A stretch of DNA of 64,000 nt, from positions 172,858,740 to 172,922,739 of the forward strand of contig CM043944.1 in assembly GCA_014529385.2 (NCBI GenBank), in the 5' to 3' direction. The number at the start of each line of letters is the position of its first letter. The first letter of the stretch is position 1. Of this stretch, positions 43,354 through 57,441 are shown in pieces. The position numbers and the translations under genes are program-made. The notes beneath the pieces are model-generated. The model did no database searches, was not told the origin of the DNA, and was given only the letters and a program-made list of their open reading frames with translations. This DNA comes from Adiantum capillus-veneris. Lineage: Eukaryota; Streptophyta; Polypodiopsida; Polypodiales; Pteridaceae.

Positions 43354-44879
43354 TTAAGCCAACTCCCCAATCAGGAGGGACTGTGCTATTACCTTAGGGT
43401 TAGTTGAGCCAATAGAAGCATGTATCCCTATCTGGGCAAGCACTTTACCACAAAATTCAGTGCCAAATGTTGTGCATACAAGGGATCTACGCACTAGGAA
43501 TACAAGATGGGCAGTTTGAGCGATGGTGCACAAACACAAAATGTTGCTCAGAGCTTTCAATGACCACGTCATAAAATGGCCTTGGGGAGTAAATTCATTA
43601 TGTACAATGGTAGCATCGCCAGGGGGGAGTTGTCCTAGGTAATGCTCAAGGGAAGACTGAGGTCCAAAGCCCCCATCCTACTGTCACCCATCCTTGATGC
43701 AAACTCATCAACCTCCAGGACGTCCTATCATAAACCAGTCAAGGTTAAGAAAAAATACAATGAAGGGTAACAAAAATAACATAAAAATTAGGATAAGTTT
43801 ACCTCCTACTCCTTGTCGTCCTACTCCTTGTTGCCCTTTCCACCTAGTCGATGCTCCTTTGCACCGCAACTACGAGCTTTGGATCATCAGAGGGGGGTTA
43901 CATAGTGGAGTAGGCATCGTAGCAGCCTCAACCTTGGCTTGGGTGGCCTGGAATTCTTCCTCATCCACATGCAACTACTCTGCTGCCAGGACCTCCGCAC
44001 AAACAAGTGCAATAGTGTTGGTAACAGAGTCCCCAAACAAGTGGCAAGAGCTTGCTTTTAAGGGCATTTGGCGCACTATCTAAGGGAAATTTGGTGTTGG
44101 TGCATAGCACGCTCATTCATTCATCCATGTGTAGACCAAATGCTTTCTCTAAGTCGTGCATAAACACATAGTCCTCCCCATCCACTACCACTGAGGAGAA
44201 GCAGCTTATTTCTACCTTTGGGATAGCCTCATCCATCAATGGTAGTGGCATTGGAGTGTCATTAGGGCCAGCCACAACAATGGATTTCTCAACCACCTCC
44301 TTGAGTCCCCTGGGGTACTCAAGCCAAGGTGTCTGTCCTTCTGCTGCAAGGTTCATGGGGACAACCTCCTGCTCCTTTGTGTCCTTGATAAAGGACCCAA
44401 CCTGAAGGTGTGGTAGGTGGAGCTCCTCCGAATCAGGTTCCTCGCTCACAAAGAAGATGAATGGTTCCAGTCGAGAAAGGTACTCCACCCCCAACTTGTG
44501 CTTCTTGAGCGCTCACACCCCTAGGGCTTGCTCGTCCAAGAAATGGCCTGTGTCGACAGCAATTTCTTGGAACCATTTCAACCGCTTGGAGAATAGGCAA
44601 TCATCTTTGTGTATGTAGCACAAAAGATAGCAAGGCACCCAGATCGCTTCATGTGGGGAGATAGATAAGGAATATATTATGATGTGCTCCTCCCATGAAC
44701 AGTGAAATCTCAGCAAATGCATCCATGTGAAGGGAAATTGTGGCGTCAAGGTCGGGGAGACGAGTAAAGAAGGTGTGGAGGTCCACCTTCCCTTTGTAAT
44801 TGGTGTCCTTGAGGAAGAGGATGAAGCGTGACAAAGGGGTGGATGTGGGTGTAGATGCAGAGGCTGTGGAGGCGTCCAT
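43354..44879 (-). pseudogene. Unrecognised gene, convergent with the transposase-like and H3-like genes
   Basis: The minus-strand start MDASTASASTPTSTPLSRF (44879) is followed by FLKDTNYKGKVDLHTFFTRL (to about 44650). After a frame change near 44690 come CYLLCYIHKDDCLFSKRLKW and FLDEQALGV, one in-frame TGA (44513-44515), LSRLEPFIFFVSEEPDSEEL and, at 44117, GLHMDE*. A well-formed C-terminal piece, LKALSNILCLCTIAQTAHLV to LLIGELA*, lies at 43572-43354. Between 44116 and 43690 the reading is poor and may include an intron. I do not recognise any domain. A TATA box (TATAAAA) lies about 80 bp upstream. Its 3' end faces the foldback palindromes and the 3' end of the H3-like gene. Confidence 0.5.
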
Positions 44880-44956
44880 GTCTGGAGTGCAGACAAAGAG
44901 TGGAGAAGCTCAAGTGTTGCAAAAGTGAAAAGTGTGAATGAGTTATGCAGTCCCCC

Positions 44957-44963
44957 TTTTATA
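44957..44963 (-). promoter_or_regulatory. TATA box of the minus-strand gene at 44879
   Basis: TATAAAA on the minus strand, within GGGACCATTATAAAAGGGG. It loosely resembles the element upstream of 41423. Confidence 0.45.
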
Positions 44964-44969
44964 ATGGTC

Positions 44970-45237
44970 CCTTTTTTAAAGAAGACACTTTTCCCAATTT
45001 TTTTAAAAAAGGCACTTTCACCAAAAATGAACTTTCATCTCAATGTGAAAAATTATATTAAAAGTCATAATTTGCCAAAGAAAATCATGTTGATTACATC
45101 AAGGATTGTTTCCAAAACTGCAAGAGTTACAAAGCTATAAGAGTGATAGAATAGTTCCATCCATTCCCTAGTCCTCTCGACCTTCAACTTGTCTTCCATT
45201 CTCTTCCCAATCTGTGGACATTCATTACAGTAAATAG
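44970..45237. other. Intergenic between two minus-strand genes; no gene seen
   Basis: AT-rich sequence between the upstream gene end (45238) and the promoter of the gene at 44879. Confidence 0.4.
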
Positions 45238-46493
45238 CTATTCATTACAATAAGTAGCCAATGATCGCCAAGCTATGATGTATTGAAAATGTGGTGAAAG
45301 CATTCTCACCTTGTGACCTTGTAAACAAAATTGTGCTTGTTGAAGGGCCTCAAAACCCATAATAGCCAAATGTTCTTGCACATTACTGAGAGTCCAATGT
45401 TTGTTCACTTGGACAACCTCCAAAGCATCATTGGGCATCCTCACTGCAATTTCAAAGCTTGCAATAGTGTCGTTTACACTCTGTAAGGCAGTCCACACTC
45501 CAAGCTTTCACATCCAACAATCATAGTGAATTCGTATGTACAAGGAGGTGTGGGATTTTACATAGTGCATCTCAATACCTAAAGCTCCAACCTTACAATG
45601 GTAACTATCCCCATTGTGCATGCTCTCCACAAAACCCCAGTCCTCTTCTAAAAACCTTCCTAATTCTTCACAATGCACATCTTTACATACAAGCATTGTG
45701 GTAGTCTCCACAAATCCAAACTCCTTAAAACTATGCACGAAACAATGAATAGGCAAACGTTAACTCAAGCCCATAGACCGATAAGCTTTAGAGTATTTCA
45801 AAGAGTTTTGGACATCTATTATCATCTTTTGCTTGAAAGATGCTAGCTACCACAAATCTGGTTGTGACCACTCCATACTTAATAAGAAAGATACTTTGAT
45901 GGGTTCAAGATTTCTAAACTCTTGTGTAGAAGTAGACACAATATAAGAGTGAGAATAGAAGAAAATCCTTCTTTAAACCAGTTTGGTTGGACAAAGATGT
46001 GCAAAAATTGTTGCTCCAATATCCGCATATATAGCATTGAATGTGCCAGAGAGACTATGTAGTGGCTGCTCCTCCACCAATGTGGATGGAAATATGACTA
46101 TAAATGCATGGCAAATCTTAAGTATAAATCCACAAAAACATTACATTGTGATTTCACACCTAGCTTTGTATTCTCAAAACATGTACTTACAATCTGTTGG
46201 AAATCGAGGTGGTTGTTGCAATAGCATGCTTGACATTGAGAAAACATGTTGCACAATGGCTACCGTCCCCTTGTCTTTGTGGTTCTTGAATCCAAGGAGC
46301 TTTCCTTTCCAATGATAATCCAAGTTTGCATGATTTTGCACACAATGAGGGCCAATAGCAGATGGCTGCATGTATACCCAAGCACCTTTGGTGAACTCTT
46401 GTGGCACCCATTCATCATCTATACCTCTTGTGTTTGGCATGCAAGTGTTGTGACCTCATCCTTTGGCCACCTTTGCGGAGTTGAGTTGGCCAT
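45238..46493 (-). pseudogene. Unrecognised intron-containing gene, second minus-strand member of the cluster
   Basis: Start MANSTPQRWPKDEV at 46493, which shifts by an indel near 46425 into DDEWVPQEFTKGAWVYMQPS and HWKGKLLGFKNHKDKGTVAI. A canonical donor (GTAAGT, first base 46190) and acceptor (TTTATAG, last base 46098) delimit a 93-nt intron that keeps the frame and leads into FPSTLVEEQPLHSLSGTFNA. Later pieces are FGFVETTTMLVCKDVHCEEL with SYHCKVGALGIEMHYVKSHT (45756-45508) and LSNVQEHLAIMGFEALQQAQ (45498-45238), separated by stops and probably more introns. The WPKDE start hints at a Myb/trihelix-like domain, but that is weak. No family is recognised. Confidence 0.5.
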
Positions 46494-49400
46494 GGTTGAA
46501 GAAAGACAATTAGGAGGAGGAGAAGGACCTTGCTTGTTGCTACAATGTAGGTGGCAGTAAGTGATAGGAGAAGGTGGATAACCCTTGCTTGGTGTGTCCA
46601 TGGGAGGTGGTAGGGGAGGAGAGAGGAGCTTTCTTGATGTAGCAATGGAGATGGTGTAGAGAGAGAGTATCGGAGTAGAGGGTGAGTGTGATGGTTGCAA
46701 CCAAGGAGGGGTTGGAAAAGGGGTTCTAGAGAGAGAAAAATATTTTTTGCCTAAGGACTAGTTTTGGGAGGGCTTTGCATAGTAAAAAATGATGTTTCAA
46801 AATTTTTTGGAAAATTTTAAATTTTAGGGTTTTTTGGTGCACGTTTTGACTTTTTGAGGTCAAAAAATGCTTCTTTGACCATAAAATAGGTTTAGGGAGG
46901 TTTTAAGAAGATAAGATTTGAGTTTTGGAAATTTTCAAAATTTTGGGATTTTTTCATAACTAAATCAAAAAGGAGGGAAATTGGAGGTTCCATATAGCCC
47001 ACCACACTCCCCCCCCCTCCCCTCCCCACCTTCTCACTAGGTAAGAGGCCATTAAGAAGTGTAAGACTACTTTGTCCCCTTTCTTTTTTGCGGGCATAGA
47101 GTGTGTCCACCACCCTCTTCTCATTGGCTGGCCTCTAATTAATCTTAATCCCAAAGGGCCCCTAGAGGGTTCATATTTTTCGTAATGCTTTGGCCTACTG
47201 ACTGGCGAGCACCACTTTGCAACTTGCTGCCATTCCTAATTTCTTCTACTTAGGCCACTCATTTTCTAGCTACAGAATGATCCAAGTCTCCATGTAGATT
47301 CTCCTCGTGACCCCACACAATCAACTGGCCATAGTTTGCAAACCATAGTGGTCATACCCCTCCTCTACCCGCTATCCACTTGCACTCTGAAGTGGCATAG
47401 ACACACATGTACATGCACACATACGCTGCTTGAAAAATCAAAACCACTACCATGGGAATGTCATATTTAACAGATGGCTTAGTGGTGGTTGTACATTTTG
47501 GCTCTTTTATGACCATTTTCATGATTTTGACCCACCTCAGATCTCTCTGCCATGCACGTGTTGCAAAGCAATCTACAAATGTCTGTTGCACACCTCCTTG
47601 GCCAAGTGGACCCCAATCTAGCGCCTCACCCATGCACATTATCCCTTCATCTCTTCCTCCTCATGTCTCTTGCCCGCCAACTATTGTAGGTCGTGGCCAA
47701 TATCTCAAGAACCACAAAAAATATATTTTTGCCCCTTTCCAAATGATTAAATGCACAAGGATTCCCACCCTTTGAGCCGAGACATTTAAAATAGAAGATG
47801 TTATCTCGTCAAAACTTAAAGCCAACAAAAATTTGAAGACGGTTGATAGAGAAGTGAAAGGATTGTTTCTTGTCAAGGTGCACCCATTGTTATAAGAATT
47901 TGATTATTATTTGGTACATAATGGATCTTTTTTGGTGCAATTTTTTTATTGGAGTGACCAATAATTTTCTCTCACTTGCTTTCTGTGCACAATGGGGTCC
48001 ACGAATATTGGTCACAACCTATCTGTCATGAAACCCATGTATTGCAATGAGGAAAAATTGGTTTCTAAAAGCCTATTTATAACATGATTGAGAGTGGTAG
48101 TGATTAGATACATGTTCTTTGGCTTAAAAATGGCATTATGCTCCTTACATTGAAGATAGCCAACACATGATCAAATAAAAGAGGGTAAAATTGCAAATTT
48201 TCTTCATTATGATCATTTTCTTTCTTTTATTGCTTTTTATGTAATAATGAGAGCCAGACAAACAGACATCAAGTGTATGCTATAATTGTGTGGGAATAGA
48301 TGAACTTTAATTGTGCCAAAATGTTTGGCTTATGCATAGTTCAATGCTTGGCTTGATTGAAAGTCCTCTTGTCATTAAAGGACATATGTTTATTGGCATG
48401 CATAAGAGCTTCACTTTTGAGAGCTATCCTTGATGATGCATTCATACTTGGTCAAAAGTATGCACTTAAACTTTGGGCTTTGCATTGCTTGATATATTTT
48501 TAGTGCGTAATATGTATGCAAAACTCTTTGGCATTAACAATTGAGCTTTATTTTGGAGGGTTGTGGGTAAGCATGAGTGTTCAATGATCCACAGGGTTTG
48601 GCATTGCAATAGATTACAATATGTGGCTATTTAAAGCCATTTCATTTCGTTTATTAAATCTGTATAATCTCTAGCTCACCGCTTTGCACTAACAATGCTA
48701 AATTTCATGTGAGCTAGCTGTTAGCCAACTTTTTGAGAGCTTTAAAAATGTAAAATTTGGCTTTTAAGAGCCACTTCCTTTCATTAAAGTTGTATTATTT
48801 CTAGCTCATAGCTTGATCTAAAAATTGCACATTTCATTTGAACTAACAATCAATCAACTTTGAATCATGCATGAGAGGATTTGAAGTTGCAAAATGTGCT
48901 TATGTAGAAGCATTTTCTCTCTCATTTTTGTTGCGTATGCATAGATTTGCTACCTGAAAGCATCATGTGCATAATCAAAGGCACTTTTTGTTGTTTATGC
49001 ATAGATTTTCTATCTAAGATCATCATGCTACCTAAGAGCATCATGTGCATAACCAAAGGCACATTTTTCTCCTAAGGTTTTTTCCCTTTGGCATATTTGG
49101 GTGTTTGAGACCCTAGCTTTAGGATTTCAATAATGTTTTTTTAGTGTTTTTCTTGGCTTTCAATGAATGGTTTTTGGAGCTTGTGTTTGTTAACACTGAG
49201 CTTTAAGAATCTTGGCTTGTAGATAAAAGGAATCAAGGGTGCATGAATAGGTGAAAGCCTTCCATGCTATGCTCTTTTTTATCCCTACACTCCTTGCTTG
49301 TTTGGATTAAGTGATTCTGCTTCTACATTATGGTTCCTTTCATTTTCAAAAGCTAGGCATACTAAAGCTTCAACACTTTGTTTTGTGAATATTAAACTCA

Positions 49401-49838
49401 TTAGAAATTTGGTTTTATGTGTGATAATCATAGGTAATTGGCCTTGACCTTAGGTAAGGATCATTGCTTGTTAGTCCTAGACTCCTAATGATCACCTAAT
49501 ACTTCACTCATTTCTAACATGACTTAGGGTTATGATTAGGCTTTAGTACTTTAGTCCATTTGCCATTAGCATCTCATGAAGGAAGCACTATAAAAGTGCT
49601 ATAAAAAAATGAACAATGAAGGAAAAAGAAGGTGTCCCAAAAGAGTAGCACAAATGTTGTTAGATACATAAAAATAAAATTTATATGTTATGTTTGTGTC
49701 TATATGAGGTCTAGCGCCTTGTTGGCACTTGACAGGCAAGTGGAATCACCTTGGCTTGCTTGGTCAAGGCCCTAAACCAATGCCTTGGGTTGATAGGGGT
49801 TAGTCGTTACCTTGGTAGGCTAGTGGATATATTCTTGG
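46494..49838. other. No gene seen; some internal duplication
   Basis: 46740-46980 is T-rich with AAATTTT words, and 46998-47030 is a pyrimidine run. 47870-49838 is AT-rich. A stretch with TCTAGCTCA and AACAATGCTAAATTTCAT (about 48640-48720) recurs in diverged form at about 48785-48870, and CATCATGTGCATAA recurs near 48961 and 49039. No protein or RNA gene is recognised. Confidence 0.4.
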
Positions 49839-50320
49839 TGTTATGGAATTGATATTTTTACTATTTATTGCAATTGACATGTAGAAAAGGATTGACCGAT
49901 CTAAGCCTATGTGAACACATATGTATATTATGTACATTTTATTATTCAAGTGCTCTTTTATGAGCTTTGGCCATTTATGACCAGCCGACTAGTTTGTACT
50001 CACATTGACCATTCAAGAAGTCTATAAATCAAATACATGCAAGAGGGAAATGGTCACTCTTGCACGGGAGAGATTTCACCCAGCATCTGTGTCATTCTTC
50101 TCCTCCCTCACTTCTCCTCTCGTCGTGCCGGCGTAAAATTCAGCTCTAGGAGGTGCACCTGCACGTGCTCTTCTACTCTCTCATATGCTCTGTCTCTATG
50201 TCGCGTATGGTGTGGAATATGTGCTACGGGATTTTCCAGGTAAGCAGATTTGTGTGATTCATGAACTGCAATATGTTGTATTTTGGTATTTTATAAGGAC
50301 TCCACAACTTCCATTTCCCA
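49839..50320 (+). repeat. LTR of a tRNA-iMet-primed element, copy A
   Basis: It begins TGTTATGGAATTG and ends CCATTTCCCA, with a TATA box at 50023-50029 (TATAAAT). It is closely matched by 61176-61653, and the left borders of the two copies agree to the base. A primer-binding-like site follows at 50325. No internal coding region follows, so this is a truncated element or a solo LTR with leader. Confidence 0.85.
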
Positions 50321-50324
50321 GTAG

Positions 50325-50337
50325 TGGTATTAGAGCC
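50325..50337 (+). other. Primer-binding site, tRNA-iMet type
   Basis: TGGTATTAGAGCC lies four bases after the LTR. It differs at one position from TGGTATCAGAGCC, the classic site complementary to initiator tRNA-Met that is common in Ty1/copia elements. Confidence 0.8.
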
Positions 50338-52615
<2,278 letters not shown>

Positions 52616-53007
52616 TGCTTTCAAGAGTTTTTTGTAGCAAGGGATTGCGCATATGTACATACCCATGCATAGTAAATCGAATAAAGGATTGCCCATTTTC
52701 CAGAGCCAGGTGGTTACGTGGGGCCCACATGTGTACAGGTAGGGCAGTATGTATATAGTGCATCGATTTTCATTATTACTAGTACCAGTGTGTTTTTTCT
52801 ACAATAATGAGGTGTTGATAGCACGTAAAACTTCTGGAGGAAGCTATCCGCGGGCCGACGACATGAGGTAAGCAGGTGCGTCAGATGGCATCCAGTGGCG
52901 TCAGGAGGCCGAATGGGGTCAATATTTGCACGTGGATAAGTATGGGCACGACGTGGGTGTTTTCTTGTGCTAATTATGCAAAAAGATCATTATGAGGACC
53001 GGGAGAC
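52616..53007 (+). repeat. Truncated 5' LTR of the Tat-like element
   Basis: About 390 bp match the start of the 3' LTR at 57442 onward (shared words include AGCAAGGGATTGCGCATATG and GGCCGACGACATGAGGTAAG). The similarity stops near 53007, so the rest of the LTR, the primer site and most of gag are deleted. Confidence 0.85.
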
Positions 53008-53118
53008 ATGTATCCATTTCCAAGATAGGTGCTAACTAGATCAAATGATTATGGCATCAAAGTTAAGGGGGAAGAAGGAACCAGTGGATTAACCTAGGAG
53101 GAAAAGGGGAAGACAAAA

Positions 53119-54068
53119 GTGATAAGTGTAGTCACCTTGGAGAAGGCATCAAAGCTAGAGTATACATTAGTGATTCCTATTGGGAAGAGGACCACAGAGA
53201 ACAAGGAAGGAATAAGTGCCCCAGGTCCTAGTAAAAAGAAGGGAAAGAGCCATGAAGGCGAGGATGTCAAGGCCAAGAGGAAAAGGAGGGCTCGTTGCAA
53301 GTTTCATGTTTCAGATTTTCCACTAGGGGATGGGCAATTAATTTATGACTTGAAGGAGGATCTGACAAGCAGGAAGGCAGATGTTACTTTTGGGCAGCTT
53401 ATAGAGATGGTGCCAAAGCTAAAGCGACAGTGGAAGAGGATGGTTAACCCAATGGAGAAAGAGCCAGAGAGAGGTTCAGTGAAGGTGTTGGCGATGGATG
53501 AGCTACTAGACATTTGTCCAATAGTAGATGTGTGGCATAAAATACAAAATTTGGGACAAGGTTATGTGGATGGTGGAGCCCAAATATGTGTCATAACACA
53601 CTCATGCGTTGAGAAGATGGGTCTTACAGTGACTGGGATGTCAGGCTTCCGGATCAGATTGGTAAACCATCAAAAAGTAAAATGTTTGGGTGTTGTAAAG
53701 AGCTTATAAGTGGAGGTGTATGATGCAAAGGCGGCAGTTGATTTTCATGTGATGCCAGTGGGGTTGGGAGCATATCCTATTATATTGGGCAGACCATGGT
53801 TACGTGCAGCGGGAGTTGTTTAAGATTGGAGACGTGGTACGATTAGTCTCTATGGAAAGACAGGTGCCAAGAAGCTATATAATATGGACACAAGGAAATG
53901 ATTGGAAGAGCTTTATGAAGATGAGGATGAGTCTAGTGATGAAGACTATTCCACAGTGTCTGATGAGGACAGCGATAGTACTACCAGCAGTGATGAGGAT
54001 GTTGATGTTGCATTTCTTTTGATGGACAAAGAAATCCAGGAGTCTGGGTTTAGTCGCGTTTGCAAATG
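53119..54068 (+). pseudogene. Protease region of the Tat-like element
   Basis: The open frame from about 53119 encodes a basic linker (KKKGKSHEGEDVKAKRKRR, perhaps the gag end), then a retropepsin-like domain with YVDGGAQICVIT (active-site D-G-G, near 53570) and, after a stop at 53707-53709, PIILGRPWLRAAG (ILGRP motif, near 53790). A highly acidic serine-rich stretch follows (YEDEDESSDEDYSTVSDEDS, about 53910-53970). Further stops lie near 53821, 53896 and 54067. The capsid domain and zinc knuckles that should precede it are missing. Confidence 0.78.
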
Positions 54069-54100
54069 AGGTTGAAGATGAAAGTGAAGGGCCTTATGAA

Positions 54101-55196
54101 GTGATTGAAGGGTTGATGCAAACCAAGGTTGAATTGTCAAAGAAGCAAGAATTGATGACACAGATGATCAGTGGAGACCTCTCAGTTATGGAGAAGGAGA
54201 TATATTTGCACATGCTGGCTAGTTTTCCCGATTTGTTCATTACTTCATATGAAGAGATCAGAGGGTTCAAGGGCGAAGAGATGCATATAGAGCTGAAAGA
54301 AGGTGCTAAGTCAGTGCGGCAAAGGCTAAGAAGGATGGGTCAAGACCAGATGGAAGTCTTGCGGGAAGAGGTGGACAAGTTATTGAAGGCAGGGTTCATA
54401 GTCCCAGTGGAGACCACAGAATGGGTGAGTCTAGTGGTAGTCAGTCCAAAGAAGGATGGGATGTGGAGGATTTGTGTATATTTTAAACCCTTAAACGCAG
54501 CCACTAAGAAGAACCCATATCCTCTTCCATTCATTGATTAGATCTTGGATTCAGTGGCAGGTTATGAGAGGTATAGTGTGTGATGGTGGCTATTTTCAAT
54601 TGAAGATTACTCTTAAAGACCGAACAAAGACAGCTTTCATTATGCCATGGGGCTGCTATTGTTATACAGAATTTCCATTTGGGTTGACAAATGGACCATC
54701 TTTCTATCAAGAGAGAGAAAATTGGGTATTGGCACCATTCATTGGCAGTTGTGTTAAAGCTTTTGTGGACGACTTCTGTGTCTACAGCAGTAGGGTTGAA
54801 CACCATGAGAAGTTGCAGATGGTATTGGCTCAATATGATGAATGTGGAGGACAACTAAATCCAAAGAAATGTCATCTAGCACAGCCAAGGGTGAAGTTAT
54901 TGGGCCATATGGTGTCAGAAAATGGCATTGAGGCTGATCCAGACAAGGTTAAGTCTCTTCCATCACCTACGAGTACAAAGCAATTGGCAACCTTTATTCA
55001 CAAAGTAAAGTACATGGCACGGTTTATTCCTTTGTCTTCACATCTCCTTTATCCATTACAACAAGTGGAAAAGCATGATCCATTGCAATGGGATGACAAG
55101 TGTGAAGAAGTGTTTCAAGAGGTGAAAGAGGTGTTAGGGGGGTTGTCAGCCATGCAGGCTCTTGATTGGGAGCAAATGTTTTATGTAAATCCATAA
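54101..55196 (+). pseudogene. Reverse transcriptase of the Tat-like element
   Basis: Order of motifs: LLKAGFIVPV, VSPKKDGMWRICV, LNAATKKNPYPLPFID, then a TAG (54539-54541) in place of the expected Glu codon and a one-base deletion near 54580, which moves the frame to DGGYFQLKI (motif A Asp kept, two residues of the usual SGY spacing lost). Then PWGCYCYTEFPFGLTNGPS and FVDD at 54762-54773 (motif C; YVDD is more usual), followed by NPKKCHL and LGHMVSENGIEADPDKV. The frame stops at 55194-55196 and then continues into RNase H in the same frame. Confidence 0.9.
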
Positions 55197-56048
55197 GTAG
55201 GGGATGATGCCATTGGATCCATGCTATTGCAAAAGAGGAAGGGCAGCCATTATATGAGGCCAGTGTATTGTGCAAGCCGAGTGAAGTTGGTAGCAGAGAG
55301 AAAATTCTTGGAAGTAGAGCTAGTGATGGCCAGTGTAATATTTTCTTGTCGACGATTTCATCATTACTTTCTACCACGACCTTTTGTGTTCTTGACGAGT
55401 TATGTCTTTTTGCCACAGCTAATTAATGGCACTAACATGTCAAATGTGGTGAAGAAATGGGTAATTGAGCTGCAAGAGTTTGAGTTCTCTTTTCTAGTGG
55501 AAGACAGTACAAGGGCTACCCTAGCTGATTTGTTGACTTACAAGGAGAATCCCCTCCTTCTTAAGGAAGAGGTGGTGAGAAAGGTAGTTGAAGAAGTGCC
55601 ACAGATCAGCAATGCACATGTTTTGTTCTTTGATGGCTCATACAGAAAGAGCCATGATGCCGCTTTACGGGGTATAGCACTTTATGATCCAAAGGGGAAG
55701 CTAGTATGCAAGAGAGGGTTCAAGTTGGATGCGCATAGTAACAATGAGGCTGAATATGCTACTTTGAAAGCCGGATTAGACATTTGTTTGAAGCATGGGA
55801 TTAGAAGGTTGAGCATAAAAGGTGATGCCTTGTTAGTTGTGAAGCAAGTGTTGGGTGTGTGGAAGAGCAAGAACACCTCATTGAAGGAAATGTGTTTCAG
55901 AATTAAAGGCGTGTTAAAAAAGTTTGAAGCATGGAGCATTAGACACATTGAACGTGCTCTAAATGGAGAGGCACATGAAGCGGCTCAAGGCATGATTGGG
56001 GAGCTATTTGTGTTGTTGAGGACCAATTTACCTCTTTATCATGGCTGA
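55197..56048 (+). pseudogene. RNase H and additional archaeal-like RNase H of the Tat-like element
   Basis: Same frame as RT, after one stop. The first RNase H (about 55200-55520) is degenerate: it has AIGSMLLQKR, YCASRVKLVAERKF and STRATLADLL. The second (about 55610-55980) is better preserved and of the archaeal/plant-like type: LFFDGSYRKS (Asp), NNEAEYATLKAGL (Glu) and IKGDALLVVKQV (Asp), with GEAHEAAQ where the last acidic residue is expected. Plant Tat elements carry such a second RNase H. A TGA at 56046-56048 separates it from integrase, in frame. Confidence 0.85.
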
Positions 56049-56054
56049 GAAAGT

Positions 56055-57413
56055 TTGGCTCAAGAAGAGGAGTTTTTGCTAACAGGAATCATTCCGAAAG
56101 ACATTGAGAAGTCTAAGAAGTATGGCTTTGTGCGTAGAGCATACAGGTACAAATTGATTGGTGATGTCTTATACATGAAAGGGGCTGATCTCGTGTTGAG
56201 ACGTTTACCTTGGCAGGAGGAGCTTTATAGAGTGTTGGAAGAGAATCATGAAGGCGCATGTGGTGGCCATTTTGCTCTAAAGATCACCTTGCATAAGATC
56301 TTGCAAGAGGGGTATGTATGGCCTAGTTTGCACAAGGATGTTCACCATTGGTGTAGGTCTTGCAATAGGTGTCAAGCATTTGGGAAGAGAGTGTTGAAGC
56401 CAGAGCTACAAAAAACCATTTTGGCATTTGATGTGTTTGAAAAGTGGGGAATTGATGCAATAGGCCCGTTACCTATCACAAGCAGGGGAAAAAGCTATAT
56501 TTTGACTGCAGTGGACTATCTCTCTAGATGGGCACAGGCTATAGCAGTAAAACAGATCACTGCAAAGGATGTGGCAAAATTTGTGTACGATGAAATCTGT
56601 TGCAATTTTGGGGTGCCACTAGAGCTACTTTCAGATAAGGGGCCAGGATTTAGAGCTAAACTGCTAGACTTTTTATGTGCGAAGATGAAGATTAGGCACC
56701 AGCATACCACTCCTTATTACCCGCAATGTAATGGCTTAAATGAAAGGTTCAATGGTGAGTTGGTACAAATTCTTTCAAAAGTGACAGAGCACCAAGGAAA
56801 GAATTGGGATTTGGAATTGCCTAGTGCATTATGGGCTTACCGTACTTCGGTGAAGACAGGTACAGGGTTTACTCCATTTCATCTGGTGTATGGAAAGGAA
56901 GCACTATTGCATGTGGAAGTAGATTTTCCTGCAATAAAGATGCTAGAGAAGTTGCTTGGGCAGCCTAGTGATGCATTCAAAGAGAGGCTCTTACAGTTAC
57001 AAGAGGTTCAACTGGATAGGATGAGTGCATTGGAGCATTATGGGCAGATGCAAGATAGGTCTTTGGCAAAGATAAATGAAAAGGTCAAAAGTAAGGGTAT
57101 CAAGAAGCATGACTTGGTTTTGCGCTATAACAGTAAGCTAGAAAACACCTTCCGAAAGAAATTTCAAATTAAGTGGGAAGGCCCTTTCAAGGTAGTGGAG
57201 TGTTTTCCGAATGGTACATATGAGTTGGCTAACCTGGATAGGGTTCTACATAATTCAAGGGTAAATGTATTGCATCTGAAATTGTATCATGCTAGATTAA
57301 TGATCGTGGAGCAAGATGAGCTGTCTGTGGAGCAAGTAATGTGTGTGAAGGATGAGGAGGCCTGTGACGCAGCGAGTCTCATATCTCTTTTTGCTGCTGT
57401 TGATCATGAATGA
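56055..57413 (+). pseudogene. Integrase of the Tat-like element
   Basis: 452 codons are open without interruption. The HHCC zinc finger has ENHEGACGGHF and CRSCNRC. The core has WGIDAIGP (Asp), LLSDKGPGF (Asp) and GLNERFNG (Glu), so the DDE triad is complete. The C-terminus has FQIKWEGPFKVVECFPNG (GPF motif) and VNVLHLKLYHA. No chromodomain is present, as expected for Tat. The ORF ends 28 bp before the 3' LTR. Taken alone it looks intact, but its natural start is fused to upstream pol across the TGA at 56046-56048. Confidence 0.9.
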
Positions 57414-57441
57414 TCTAGCAGGCTAGAGGATGGGAAAATTA

